64,000 nucleotides of DNA from Gimesia algae (GTDB lineage: Bacteria; Planctomycetota; Planctomycetia; Planctomycetales; Planctomycetaceae): contig NZ_CP036343.1 in the NCBI RefSeq assembly GCF_007746795.1, positions 7,445,029-7,509,028 on the forward strand. Reading direction: 5' to 3'. Below, piece by piece: positions 40,687 through 48,782 of this stretch. The notes below the pieces were generated by a model. That model was not told the DNA's origin and did no database searches. It worked only from the letters and a program-made list of their open reading frames with translations. Within the stretch, counting starts at the first letter, position 1; each line of letters begins with the position of its first letter. The translations under genes were made by a program, and so were the position numbers.

Positions 40687-42156
40687 ATGATGAACGACAA
40701 ACACTACGCAGAACATCCGCTGGTAAAAACAAAAATTATCGCGACAGTCGGACCCGCTTCCGATTCGCGGGAAATGCTTCAGAAACTGATTATTGCGGGG
40801 GTGGATCTGTTTCGTCTGAACTTTGCGCACGGCAAACATGACTGCCTGGCGGAGATTGTGAAGAATATCCATGAGATCTCGGCTGAAATGGAAAAGCCGA
40901 TTGGAATTTTAGGCGACCTGTCTGGCCCTAAGATTCGCCTGGGTGTCCTACCAGATGGTGAAATCACATGTCGACAGGACATGCGATTTCGCTTTATCAG
41001 GGGACTGGAAACTGATAATCCCCAGGAATTGACGTGCACTTACGAGTCGCTGATCAGCGACTTGCGCGTCGGTGATCCGGTTCTGCTGGCGGATGGAATG
41101 GTCGCCATGAGAGTGGTCGAAAAATCTCCAGATCACGAATTCGTCGAGTGTGTAGTGGAACGCGAAGGGATTATCCGCAGCAAGCAGGGAGTCAATCTGC
41201 CGGGCGTGCAGTTGAGTACCCCCTGTCTGACAGAGAAGGATCTGAAAGATCTGGCCTGGGCCGTCAAACATGGCCTGGATTATATCGGACTCAGCTTTGT
41301 ACGCTCCGCCGACGATATCAGTCAGCTGAAAGAAGAGATTGAAAAGCTGAATCCGGTTGACGCACCACATGTCATTGCCAAAATTGAAAAGATCGAAGCG
41401 GTCAGTGATATCGAACAGATCCTCAAGCAGACAGATGCCGTCATGGTGGCCCGTGGTGATCTGGGAGTGGAAGTGGATATCGAACGTGTGCCCATCATCC
41501 AGAAACGGCTCATTCATCTCTGCAATCAATATCGCATCCCGGTGATCACTGCCACTCAGATGCTGGACAGCATGCAGTTCAATACTTTCCCGACCCGGGC
41601 GGAAGCCAGCGATGTTGCCAATGCGGTGCTGGATGGCAGCGATGCCGTGATGCTTTCGGGCGAAACGGCCGTGGGTGTGAGCCCATTGGCAGCAGTGGAA
41701 ATGATGAGCCGCATCGTGCGTGAAGCGGCCCGCATCCTGTCTTCCAATCTGCATTCTGAAGAAGCGACCAGTAATCGCCGACTGTATGCTCGCGAAGTCA
41801 CCGAAGCCGTGACGATGGGGGCCGGGATTACAGCCGAAAAACTGGATGCCGACCTGATGGTGACCTGCACGCACGAAGGTAAAACTGCGATGGCATTATC
41901 AAAACAAAGACGAACCGTCCCCACGGTAGCGCTGACGGATCGTCCGGCAACGGCGCGACGGATGACTTTATACTGGGGCGTGACCTCACTGCTGACTGAC
42001 GTTGTTGAAAAGTCACCGTCCAAGATTTTGAAATTCATCGACAACTATGGCAAAAAACATGGGTTCCTGACAACGGGAAGTCAGATTGTCCTGATCTCCG
42101 GAACTGACTGGACTTCGCAGGGACATGATATGCTTTTGGTTCACGAAGTGAAATAG
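40687..42156 (+). CDS. pyk: Pyruvate kinase
   Basis: A 489-residue protein with a full pyruvate kinase domain: KIIATVGPASDSREM at the N-terminus, LFRLNFAHG, the catalytic MVARGDLGVEV and the PVITATQMLDSM signature, and an allosteric C-terminal domain. It converts phosphoenolpyruvate and ADP to pyruvate and ATP in glycolysis. The start is ATG 40687 (a second ATG follows at once). It is the last host gene; the integrase of the prophage converges on it 112 bp later. Confidence 0.96.
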   Translation: MMNDKHYAEHPLVKTKIIATVGPASDSREMLQKLIIAGVDLFRLNFAHGKHDCLAEIVKNIHEISAEMEKPIGILGDLSGPKIRLGVLPDGEITCRQDMRFRFIRGLETDNPQELTCTYESLISDLRVGDPVLLADGMVAMRVVEKSPDHEFVECVVEREGIIRSKQGVNLPGVQLSTPCLTEKDLKDLAWAVKHGLDYIGLSFVRSADDISQLKEEIEKLNPVDAPHVIAKIEKIEAVSDIEQILKQTDAVMVARGDLGVEVDIERVPIIQKRLIHLCNQYRIPVITATQMLDSMQFNTFPTRAEASDVANAVLDGSDAVMLSGETAVGVSPLAAVEMMSRIVREAARILSSNLHSEEATSNRRLYAREVTEAVTMGAGITAEKLDADLMVTCTHEGKTAMALSKQRRTVPTVALTDRPATARRMTLYWGVTSLLTDVVEKSPSKILKFIDNYGKKHGFLTTGSQIVLISGTDWTSQGHDMLLVHEVK

Positions 42157-42268
42157 ACGCACCAATGCCAATATGGCCTATTTTCGACTATACATCTCGA
42201 TTATCTTGGCTATTTATAGAGTTGCCAGAAAAGGCGTTTTTAGCCACGCGTTAGCCACCGTGCAAAAT
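42157..42268. other. Left prophage junction region with short direct repeats
   Basis: The stretch between the pyk and integrase stops. Two TTAGCCAC octamers (42240-42247 and 42251-42258) are repeated directly 11 bases apart, the kind of arrangement used as integrase or Xis arm sites. No tRNA or tmRNA 3' end is present. An exact attachment core cannot be fixed without the right end of the prophage. Confidence 0.35.
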
Positions 42269-43369
42269 TCAGCCGATCATCTTGCTGACTGCGTTGGTCG
42301 CGTCTGATCGCTGGGAAGGCATCGCATGCGCGTATGTCTGAAGCGTCGTGGCCGTGTTTCCGTGCCCCAGCGTTGCCGAAATGACGGTTATCGGAACACC
42401 ACTGCTGATTGCGAGCGTCGCGAACGTGTGTCTGACATGATGAAAACCACGGTGCTGGACCCCTGCCTTACTGAGAATGTTGGTCCATATCTTTTGAAAG
42501 TTGATATAGCCAACAGAGGCGCCATTCCTCCCCAGGAATACATATTCACTGCCCGCATGCCCTGACTTCACGAGTTGCTTCCGCTGCTCAATCAGTGCGG
42601 TCACAGTGGCATCAGATATGTCTACCGTTCTTATGCTGCTTTTTGTCTTTGGTGGTATGATCTTTTTTTTGCCACCGGCATTCGAGAGCTGTTGTTTTAC
42701 GTGAATTTTTGCGTTGTCCAGATCCACGTTTTCCCAGAACAGCCCAAACACTTCACCTGGTCTCATTCCAGTGGTCAAAGCGACAAACACGAGATTGTAG
42801 AACCGATGCCCCTTCAAATACTTCAACAACGCCTGCACTTCTTCAACTGTGAAAGGGTTGGCTTTCGCGTAGGAGTGCTTCGGCTTTCGGATCGGCCCGC
42901 ATGGGTTTTCCCGTATCATTCGAAAAGCATAAGCGCGAACCATTGCAGAATTCAGGTACTCGTAAGCCATTTGAACAGAACGACCACCTACGCCATTGTC
43001 CCTCAGCCTGTCAATCATATTCTGCACATCCATTGGCGACAGTTTCACGAGGTGCTTTCTGCCGATCAAGGGTATGACATGATTCTGCATAATGTTTGTT
43101 GCGGATAAAAACATATTCTCAGAGTTCTCCCGTTGAACGTTTTCAAGCCACGACTTGAGATACTTGCCAACGGTTTCAGTTCCAGATGAAACAAACCCAC
43201 TTTCGACTTCCTCGTGCAATTTCCGTAAGTTGGAGTTTGCATCAGACCGGTTTCTTGAAGTCTTAGTTTTGCGTTTCCGCTTCCCGTCTTGATAGTAAGT
43301 GACCTGGGCAACCCATTTGCCGGTTTTCGCATTCTTAAAAACCGTTCCTTCACCGTTGCTCCGCTTCAT
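42269..43369 (-). CDS. Phage-type tyrosine recombinase (integrase)
   Basis: A 366-residue tyrosine recombinase. An N-terminal SAM-like/AP2-like arm-binding part (GEGTVFKNAKTGKWVAQVTYY) precedes the core-binding domain and the catalytic domain with the Arg in TGMRPGEVFGL, His310-x-x-Arg313 (HHVRHTFA), His336 (LGHGN) and nucleophile Tyr346 (QTYAH). It catalyses integration and excision of the prophage. It is the left-most prophage gene and its start overlaps the end of an excisionase-like gene by 20 bases. Confidence 0.95.
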   Translation of the reverse strand: MKRSNGEGTVFKNAKTGKWVAQVTYYQDGKRKRKTKTSRNRSDANSNLRKLHEEVESGFVSSGTETVGKYLKSWLENVQRENSENMFLSATNIMQNHVIPLIGRKHLVKLSPMDVQNMIDRLRDNGVGGRSVQMAYEYLNSAMVRAYAFRMIRENPCGPIRKPKHSYAKANPFTVEEVQALLKYLKGHRFYNLVFVALTTGMRPGEVFGLFWENVDLDNAKIHVKQQLSNAGGKKKIIPPKTKSSIRTVDISDATVTALIEQRKQLVKSGHAGSEYVFLGRNGASVGYINFQKIWTNILSKAGVQHRGFHHVRHTFATLAISSGVPITVISATLGHGNTATTLQTYAHAMPSQRSDATNAVSKMIG

Positions 43370-43646
43370 CTTCTTTTATCTTTCCGATATGAGATAAGAA
43401 GTCTGATACGTAGATGTAGCTGTTCTTAGGCTCAACACCTATGTATGGAATCCTGTATTTTCGGATCCAGTCGCAAATCGTTTTTTCTGGGCGCTTCCAC
43501 ATATGCGACCAAAAATCGATGCCGTAAAGACCCGTTTCTGGCATTTGCCATCCTGGTACGCAATTCAAGTGCTCGCTATTTTGGTACGTATTATCAATTC
43601 CACTTGATTTTTGGGACGTACTTTCCCTAGAATCATTGCTAGGCAT
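43350..43646 (-). CDS. Excisionase-like/MerR-type HTH protein
   Basis: A 98-residue protein upstream of, and overlapping by 20 bases, the integrase gene. The C-terminal half (FWSHMWKRPEKTICDWIRKY, then a strand-like SYIYVSDFLSHIGK) looks like a winged-helix of the excisionase/MerR kind that binds DNA to direct integrase. The N-terminal 40 residues are polar and probably disordered. Position next to the integrase is the main support for Xis. Confidence 0.6.
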   Translation of the reverse strand: MPSNDSRESTSQKSSGIDNTYQNSEHLNCVPGWQMPETGLYGIDFWSHMWKRPEKTICDWIRKYRIPYIGVEPKNSYIYVSDFLSHIGKIKEDEAEQR

Positions 43647-43698
43647 GATTTTGAACTCCGTTTCGATAGCTGGAGTAATTCATATTTGCCCTAAATTG

Positions 43699-43737
43699 CC
43701 CTCAGGGAGTTGCACCTTCCTGGGGGTTTATTTTTTG
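43699..43737 (+). terminator. Intrinsic terminator-like stem-loop, plus strand
   Basis: CCCTCAGG (43699-43706) pairs with CCTGGGGG (43719-43726), 8 base pairs with one G-T, closed by a 12-base loop, and is followed by TTTATTTTTT. This is a classical Rho-independent terminator in plus orientation. No protein gene on the plus strand ends just before it, so it may terminate an antisense or regulatory RNA opposite the excisionase gene. Confidence 0.55.
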
Positions 43738-43800
43738 GGCTGTCTGAAACAATTTGTCGCGTTGCTTTCTCAATCGCTCATAATTGCCCCCTTCAAACAG

Positions 43801-43846
43801 AAAAGGCCCACACGACGTGTGTATGGCACGTCAGTGCAGGCCTTTT
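43801..43846. other. Three-stem palindromic element (cruciform-like) upstream of regulator
   Basis: An 8-base outer stem (AAAAGGCC 43801-43808, GGCCTTTT 43839-43846) encloses two inner hairpins: CACACG-A-CGTGTG (43809-43821) and GCAC-GTCA-GTGC (43826-43837). The outer stem ends in T runs on both strands, so it could also be a bidirectional terminator. It lies between the excisionase gene and the ribbon-helix-helix gene. Confidence 0.5.
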
Positions 43847-43910
43847 CCACATGCGACAACAGTCGCTTTGCTCCATTTGTATTCATATTAAAGTCTCCAT
43901 ACACGACTTT

Positions 43911-43946
43911 ATGTACTGCACCAATGTAGTACATGTGGCAGTACAT
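43911..43946. promoter_or_regulatory. Operator-like palindrome upstream of the ribbon-helix-helix gene
   Basis: ATGTACTGC (43911-43919) and GCAGTACAT (43938-43946) form a perfect 9-base inverted repeat, with a second palindrome ATGTAGTACAT (43924-43934) centred in the spacer. The three parts share TGTA..TACA half-sites. They lie about 50 bp before the start of the ribbon-helix-helix gene, where an autoregulated repressor would bind. Confidence 0.5.
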
Positions 43947-43994
43947 TTTCAAGGTCAAATTGTGCATTTTGGAAAAACCGTTTATCCTCTTTTT

Positions 43995-44174
43995 ATGAAT
44001 GCAAAACGCAAATTGAAAAGAAGCCAAGACGCCACTGTTACATTTCGACTCAAATCCAAGGAGAAAGAGCGATTTGAAAAGGCAGTAGAGGCAGAAGACA
44101 AATATAACGCCGAAGTGTTGCGCGAGCTTATGCGCGAATATGCTGATAAAATTCTTGGACGTGAAGAACATTAG
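43995..44174 (+). CDS. Small ribbon-helix-helix DNA-binding protein
   Basis: A 59-residue protein starting at ATG 43995; the frame is open further upstream, but earlier residues are not protein-like. A basic N-terminus (NAKRKLKRSQ) precedes a strand DATVTFRLKSK and two helices (EKERFEKAVEAEDKYNAEVLRELMREYADK). This is the Arc/CopG ribbon-helix-helix pattern: a dimer that inserts its strand into the major groove. A palindrome array lies just upstream. It is probably a prophage regulator. No strong ribosome binding site is seen. Confidence 0.6.
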   Translation: MNAKRKLKRSQDATVTFRLKSKEKERFEKAVEAEDKYNAEVLRELMREYADKILGREEH

Positions 44175-44353
44175 TAAATCTCTCATACTTCTCAATTGCG
44201 ACTTTGTTAAATCCCTAGCATAAATTCTGTTGAAGTCGTCGAACCGGTCAATACCTACTTTATCTACTGGTATTTCGCGATTACTCACAGAATTAATCGA
44301 TATTCAGTTGCTCTGCCACCACCCCAAGGTACAAGTCCACTAATTGAACTTGA

Positions 44354-44605
44354 TCATTTCACAGTTCCCCTGAATGGCATCAACAGCGGGTGACGATCCA
44401 CGATATGAAACCGGCCTCCGATCTCTTCAATTAAGTGATGGCGTTCCAGGATCATCAACGACACCCGTGTTCGTCGCGGATTTGAGTTGAAGTAGAGGCA
44501 GGTGTTCTCAAGCGTGGGCCAGTGCTGACAGTCCGCATGAAAGAGCCTGATGTAATCGAACAGCAAAAACTGTCGGTGACTGATTCGACGAAATAGATAG
44601 TTCAT
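44354..44605 (-). CDS. Winged-helix-like small protein
   Basis: An 83-residue protein whose middle part resembles a winged helix-turn-helix: QFLLFDYIRLFHADCQHWPT, then RTRVSLMILERHHLIEEIGGRFHIVDRHP. No further domain is present. A prophage regulatory or DNA-binding role is inferred. It is alone on the minus strand, between the plus-strand regulator and the membrane-protein gene. Confidence 0.5.
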   Translation of the reverse strand: MNYLFRRISHRQFLLFDYIRLFHADCQHWPTLENTCLYFNSNPRRTRVSLMILERHHLIEEIGGRFHIVDRHPLLMPFRGTVK

Positions 44606-44942
44606 TGGATACCTCTGCGCGCACGGCGAAACAGTTAATCGTCCCTGGAATGAGAACCCGGATTCACTACGGGCAAAAGAAAACGCGGATTAAAAATCAA
44701 TCGCGACCACCTTCAGCGGGTCGCACGCGGCTGGCACCGGCCAGACATGGGAGTAGGCTTGTGTACAACAGGATATCAAAAAAAGGAGTGAGTGCAAGTG
44801 ATCAATTATTAAAAACCGAACGTGTTCAGCTAAATATATTTGTTGTTTATTTGATTAAATCGACACTTAAAATGAACTTGTTTACACTTCACACGTTACT
44901 TTATTCGAACAATAAACCAATAGACATTCCGGAGGTGTATTT
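44606..44942. other. Gene-free stretch upstream of membrane-protein gene
   Basis: A 337-bp divergent region. The open frames crossing it lack a ribosome binding site and have no protein-like composition. It becomes strongly AT-rich after about 44800. GGAGG (44931-44935), placed 7 bases before ATG 44943, is the only clear signal. Confidence 0.45.
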
Positions 44943-45356
44943 ATGGAAAACCAAGAGAAAGAGGCCCTGAAAGAAGATGAGTTACTCCAGTCAATAGATG
45001 ATGAGATACTTCAGTCAATAAGAGGCTATCATCAAGCAACATATGAATACTTTAGGCACCTCTCGTCGTTATCGACTTTGGCAATTATTATTATAGCAGC
45101 ATTTATGGAAAAGGTATTTGTAAACCCAGTTGGAAAAACTAATATAGCAATTGCCATATTTTGTTTTCTGTTAACTATAATATCATCAGTAATAGCCTAC
45201 ACCATTCATCTTTCTTTATATCCGATAATCGAAAGAAAAAAGTTTGAACTTGGAGACAAGCTCGGATATGGAATGGGGTTGTTTTTTTCTTGGGCTGGCT
45301 TTCTTTTTGGAATGATATTCGTAACCGTTTTTTTGATTCAAAATATTCTAAATTGA
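44943..45356 (+). CDS. Small membrane protein, prophage cargo
   Basis: A 137-residue protein with a strong GGAGG site before its ATG. The N-terminal 40 residues are acidic and helical; three hydrophobic segments follow at about residues 40-60, 68-92 and 110-135 (STLAIIIIAAFM, then IAIAIFCFLLTIISSVIAYTI, then LFFSWAGFLFGMIFVTVFLI). The gene is clearly more AT-rich than the surroundings, a sign of separate origin. I recognise no family. Prophage membrane proteins of this size often act in superinfection exclusion, but that is speculation here. Confidence 0.6.
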   Translation: MENQEKEALKEDELLQSIDDEILQSIRGYHQATYEYFRHLSSLSTLAIIIIAAFMEKVFVNPVGKTNIAIAIFCFLLTIISSVIAYTIHLSLYPIIERKKFELGDKLGYGMGLFFSWAGFLFGMIFVTVFLIQNILN

Positions 45357-45358
45357 AT

Positions 45359-46063
45359 TCACTCCATAACCCCCCGATACTTCGGCACCGCCACCCGCTC
45401 ATACTTGCAATTGCTTTCAGCCCGCTTGATGTTGTCTGATAGGTCGTGACCACCGCCCAGGATAATCACAACAACGCCGTCAGCCTTCATCAGGTTTTTG
45501 ACAATCGCATCCTCACGGGCTTCGTCGGCTTTCTTGTCGATCACCACAGAGCCATCGGCCTGCACTGGGTTTGCCGCTTCCATCGCTTTTGAGTCTTCCG
45601 CTGGCAAGAGCGTTTTCAGCTCACCGGTCATGACCAGCCTGGCAGCCGCGCCGGCTTCCAGCAGGTTCAGATGGTGCTGTGCCTTAACCAGTCGGTCAAT
45701 CGGATCGTCTGAGGGCTGCCGTGTCGCCTCGTAGTTCTTCATCGTGTTGATGAACTTCAGCGCCCCCTTGTGATTCTTCTCGGTCAGGCCTTCGACGTAG
45801 ACGGCATTCAGGTCATGTTTCTTGATCAGCCTCCGGAGCAGCTCAGCCTGCTCTTTTTGAATCGCTTTCACATCGTCAAGGAATGACAGATATTCCTTAT
45901 CAATCTGATCGTCGGATTGGGACTTCCCAATTTCGGTTCGCAGGTCGGCAGCGAAATCATCACGCGAAACGTAGTGCCAATTCAAAATATGAATGATTTT
46001 GGTAGGCTCGGCGTGTGTTTGGAGTGGGAGCAACAGAAAGATCAGCGGGAAAAGTCGGCTCAT
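45359..46063 (-). CDS. Exported hypothetical protein, possibly TraB/GumN-like
   Basis: A 234-residue protein with a signal peptide (FPLIFLLLPLQTHAEP) and a strong ribosome binding site (GGAGGAATC just before the ATG). It has a central helical part (KAIQKEQAELLRRLIKKHDLNAVYVEGL) and a C-terminal VVIILGGGHDLSDNI that recalls the G-x-G-H motif of TraB/GumN/ChaN-like proteins, though the match is short. Composition is like host genes. It lies within the prophage cargo segment, convergent with the membrane-protein gene. Confidence 0.6.
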   Translation of the reverse strand: MSRLFPLIFLLLPLQTHAEPTKIIHILNWHYVSRDDFAADLRTEIGKSQSDDQIDKEYLSFLDDVKAIQKEQAELLRRLIKKHDLNAVYVEGLTEKNHKGALKFINTMKNYEATRQPSDDPIDRLVKAQHHLNLLEAGAAARLVMTGELKTLLPAEDSKAMEAANPVQADGSVVIDKKADEAREDAIVKNLMKADGVVVIILGGGHDLSDNIKRAESNCKYERVAVPKYRGVME

Positions 46064-46189
46064 GATTCCTCCGATTTTACCTTGAAAACCATCGCAAATA
46101 TGAATGTGTGAAAACAGCTATTGACAGAAATCCCATTAAGTGGATAATAGGCTGCATTACATACACTCCAGTTTAGACAAGGCATATAA

Positions 46190-46507
46190 ATGTTACCGAA
46201 TCTTACTCATTTACAATTCTTCGTCTTATCTGTACTTTTGGATGGCCAAAAATCGGGTCGCGAAGTTCGCGACTTACTGGCAACAAAACATGGCCAAAAA
46301 AAAACACTTGCAGCATTCTACCAGCTCATGTCTCGATTGGAAGAATCTGGAATGGTTAAGGGATGGTATGAGTCAAAGCATGTTGAGGGAGTGACCATAA
46401 AAGAGCGCCGGTATGAGATTCTTGGTTCTGGAATCAAGGCAGTCGAAGTTCAAGAATCATTTTATAGTAATGTGAGCTCGGAGTTGAACTTTGGAGGTGC
46501 CACCTAG
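46190..46507 (+). CDS. PadR-like winged-helix regulator
   Basis: A 105-residue protein with the PadR pattern: HLQFFVLSVLLDGQKSGREV, then the recognition part TLAAFYQLMSRLEESGMVKG and the wing TIKERRYEILGSG. PadR proteins are dimeric repressors, often regulating a membrane or efflux gene next to them. Its stop (TAG) is directly followed by the ATG of a membrane-protein gene, so the two are co-transcribed and probably co-regulated. Confidence 0.75.
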   Translation: MLPNLTHLQFFVLSVLLDGQKSGREVRDLLATKHGQKKTLAAFYQLMSRLEESGMVKGWYESKHVEGVTIKERRYEILGSGIKAVEVQESFYSNVSSELNFGGAT

Positions 46508-47296
46508 ATGAATACCGACGGATCGACTATCTATCAAACGATAAGAAACCACTTCCTACCGGATGGAAGCGCTATTTATGGTGGTTTTTATATCTATTGT
46601 TTTTTTTATCTTTGTTCATGTTGGTATTCATCCTCGATACCAAAAATCGAATCGCTGGGGATTTGGGCAGGCCAGTGCGTCGGAATGCATTACTCGTATA
46701 ACATACTAGACAAGTATGAATGCAACAACAAAGCATACTATGTGCCAAAAAAGAAGCAGTTTGAATGTGTAGTGCAGCTTTTTAAGGCGATTTTCAACAT
46801 AAATAACTTTTTATGGCTGATGATCACCTTTTCTGTATTAAGCATCTTTGCTGAGGCAAATTCGATCAGCTCCTTACCGTTTATCATTGGTAGCTTTTTT
46901 AAACGATGCTTGTTACTGGCTTGCAGCCTTGTTGTTATTATGTTGTGCCGGTCTTTTTATATTGAGTATAAAGATAACTCCAAAGAAGTTGATTCAGATG
47001 ACCCCATCGTCTTTGGCTGGCCTTACTTCTGGGATCTCCTGAAATACAGTTTGCCCAAAAGAATCAGAGAGAAACTTTATACTCCTGCACATCTCGATCT
47101 ACTCAACGACTATAATGAATCAAGGGTCTATCGAAAAAAGTATGAGAGAATATATTTGAATTTCTGCTTTGGTCTAAATACATTATGGCTGTATTTAGAC
47201 TGCGTATGGCGATTAGTTGTCGAAAAATCTTATGGCCTTGTCCTGTTTCTGCTTCCTGAAGAAGTTCGAGAGTGGTGGTCACGTCTGAATCTCTGA
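46508..47296 (+). CDS. Membrane protein co-transcribed with PadR-like regulator
   Basis: A 262-residue protein, AT-rich in codon use. Hydrophobic segments are visible at about residues 22-42, 95-115, 122-148 and 215-245; the cytoplasmic parts are Lys/Arg- and Tyr-rich. No known domain is recognised. It starts at the first base after the stop of the PadR gene. It could be a transporter-like or signalling membrane protein whose expression is controlled by its partner. Confidence 0.65.
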   Translation: MNTDGSTIYQTIRNHFLPDGSAIYGGFYIYCFFYLCSCWYSSSIPKIESLGIWAGQCVGMHYSYNILDKYECNNKAYYVPKKKQFECVVQLFKAIFNINNFLWLMITFSVLSIFAEANSISSLPFIIGSFFKRCLLLACSLVVIMLCRSFYIEYKDNSKEVDSDDPIVFGWPYFWDLLKYSLPKRIREKLYTPAHLDLLNDYNESRVYRKKYERIYLNFCFGLNTLWLYLDCVWRLVVEKSYGLVLFLLPEEVREWWSRLNL

Positions 47297-47313
47297 TTTT
47301 CAGTCGTACACAA

Positions 47314-48144
47314 TCACTCCCGTTGAAACCTCAGTAGCTCGCCCCGCTGGGCTGCCTCGATTCTCCGGGCAGCAATCTCGCAATATTCCTCGGACGCTTC
47401 AAAACCGATAGCTCCCCGGCCTTCTAATACCGATGCAACCAGCGTCGTTCCCGATCCACAGAACGGGTCGAATGCCAGCCCGCCAGCGGGAACGCATTGC
47501 ACCAGGCGTTGCATCAACGGCGTGGGCTTGCCGGTCATATGATGTTTATCAACCTGTTTCACGCCGATTGAATACGAACCTGGAAACGGTCCCCGGTCTT
47601 TCAGTTTCGGCACTTTGCCCTTCGAGCCCCACGGGATGTATTCGCACTGATGGCGGAAGTAACCTTTGTGGGGAGCGCGAGCGCCGCCGCCCTTGTCCCA
47701 GCTGATCAGACCTTTGTAACAAAATCCGCCCGCCTGCAGCGCATCAATCACCGTCGCCAGTTGTCGCCAGTCGGTGAAGACCAGGCCATAGGCAGCATCT
47801 TTGCACGCCCTGAGTGCCTGGCCGATCCACAACGAGCACCAATACTTGAACGAGCGTTGGTCCCGGAAGTCACCGCCGAAGGACGGACGCCCGAGCGTGT
47901 TGCTGTTGTGGCAATATTTATCAGTCGGGTCGGCACCGACAGCACTGCCCGCAGCCCCGGAGCAATACGGCGGATCTGTGATCAGTGCATCAATCACGTT
48001 AGCTGGTAGCTTACTGCTCAGCTCCAGCGTGTCACCGTTATAAATGGCAATACCGTTCGATTCATAATACGGTTTGCCCAAACTCAACTTAACCGATTCA
48101 AGTTGACGATACTTCCCAAGTGTTAATCCATTTCCTGTAATCAC
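47314..48144 (-). CDS. DNA N4/N6 methyltransferase (beta-class type)
   Basis: A 276-residue enzyme if GTG 48144, which has AAAGGA five bases upstream, is the start; an ATG at 48255 would add a Cys-rich extension that does not look like part of the family. Motif IV DPPY (ALITDPPYCSG) comes first and motif I DPFCGSGTTLVAS near the C-terminus, the order of beta-class amino-methyltransferases, with the target-recognition part between them. It adds methyl groups to adenine N6 or cytosine N4. No restriction endonuclease lies beside it, so it is likely a phage self-protection enzyme. Confidence 0.85.
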   Translation of the reverse strand: MITGNGLTLGKYRQLESVKLSLGKPYYESNGIAIYNGDTLELSSKLPANVIDALITDPPYCSGAAGSAVGADPTDKYCHNSNTLGRPSFGGDFRDQRSFKYWCSLWIGQALRACKDAAYGLVFTDWRQLATVIDALQAGGFCYKGLISWDKGGGARAPHKGYFRHQCEYIPWGSKGKVPKLKDRGPFPGSYSIGVKQVDKHHMTGKPTPLMQRLVQCVPAGGLAFDPFCGSGTTLVASVLEGRGAIGFEASEEYCEIAARRIEAAQRGELLRFQRE

Positions 48145-48245
48145 AACAATCCTTTTGCAGAAACACTGCGTGTTGTGACCTCGCATACAGGTCGCTTCCG
48201 TAGTTAGAGAACGTCGGTTGTTCGCGCAACCGGCGTTCTCGCTTT

Positions 48246-48782
48246 TCAAATCCAAAAGTCAGAATCAAAACGCTGGCTGACCAGCGCCCGCAATTCTGCA
48301 GTCCACTCAATCTGTTGTTTCACCCGCTCGTATTCTGGGCTATACCCGGAGACATTCAAACGGGGTATCTCGGGCACTGGTTGCCCCACAAACGGCAGCT
48401 TCAATACCTCCCGGTCTAATTCATTAACTCGCAAAACATAGGCAGCGTGACGCGTGTATTCGGCCTGCCTGGGCATCCACTCCAGGTGCGTTCGCGTGAA
48501 TTGGTCGAACGTCTCTGTCACGCCCAACTGCAGACAGTAATACAGATAAAATGACTCCCACCGTGCAAACGGTTCCCGAACACACGTAATAATTTCATAG
48601 CCCTGACATTCAGCAGGCAGCATGTATCGGTGTCGTTCGATCACATCCCCGTCCGGGCAGCGTTCGTCCGGCTTCGCATAGTCGGCAAACCCGTAGTGCT
48701 CGGTCAGCCAGTGGCTCAAGGCCATGCCTGCGCACTTCGGTGCGTGCATGAAAACCATTTTCAGGCTGTGGTTGACCAGCAT
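48246..48782 (-). CDS. Sulfotransferase family protein, prophage-encoded
   Basis: A 178-residue protein with the two PAPS-binding motifs of sulfotransferases: the 5'-phosphosulfate loop HAPKCAGMALSHWL near residue 14 and the 3'-phosphate motif CVREPFARWESFY near residue 67. It should transfer sulfate from PAPS to a hydroxyl or amino group. The size is on the short side of the family. It overlaps the upstream glycosyltransferase gene by 22 bases, so they are translated together. Confidence 0.8.
   Translation of the reverse strand: MLVNHSLKMVFMHAPKCAGMALSHWLTEHYGFADYAKPDERCPDGDVIERHRYMLPAECQGYEIITCVREPFARWESFYLYYCLQLGVTETFDQFTRTHLEWMPRQAEYTRHAAYVLRVNELDREVLKLPFVGQPVPEIPRLNVSGYSPEYERVKQQIEWTAELRALVSQRFDSDFWI

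Noticed and set aside
43770..44288. A 172-codon minus-strand frame opposite the ribbon-helix-helix gene.
   Set aside because: It covers the palindromic elements and the small regulator in antisense, with a protein composition rich in Cys, Phe and Lys that looks like an antisense reading.
44605..44970. A 121-codon plus-strand frame before the small membrane protein.
   Set aside because: Basic, low-similarity composition without a ribosome binding site, and it overlaps the well-supported start at 44943.
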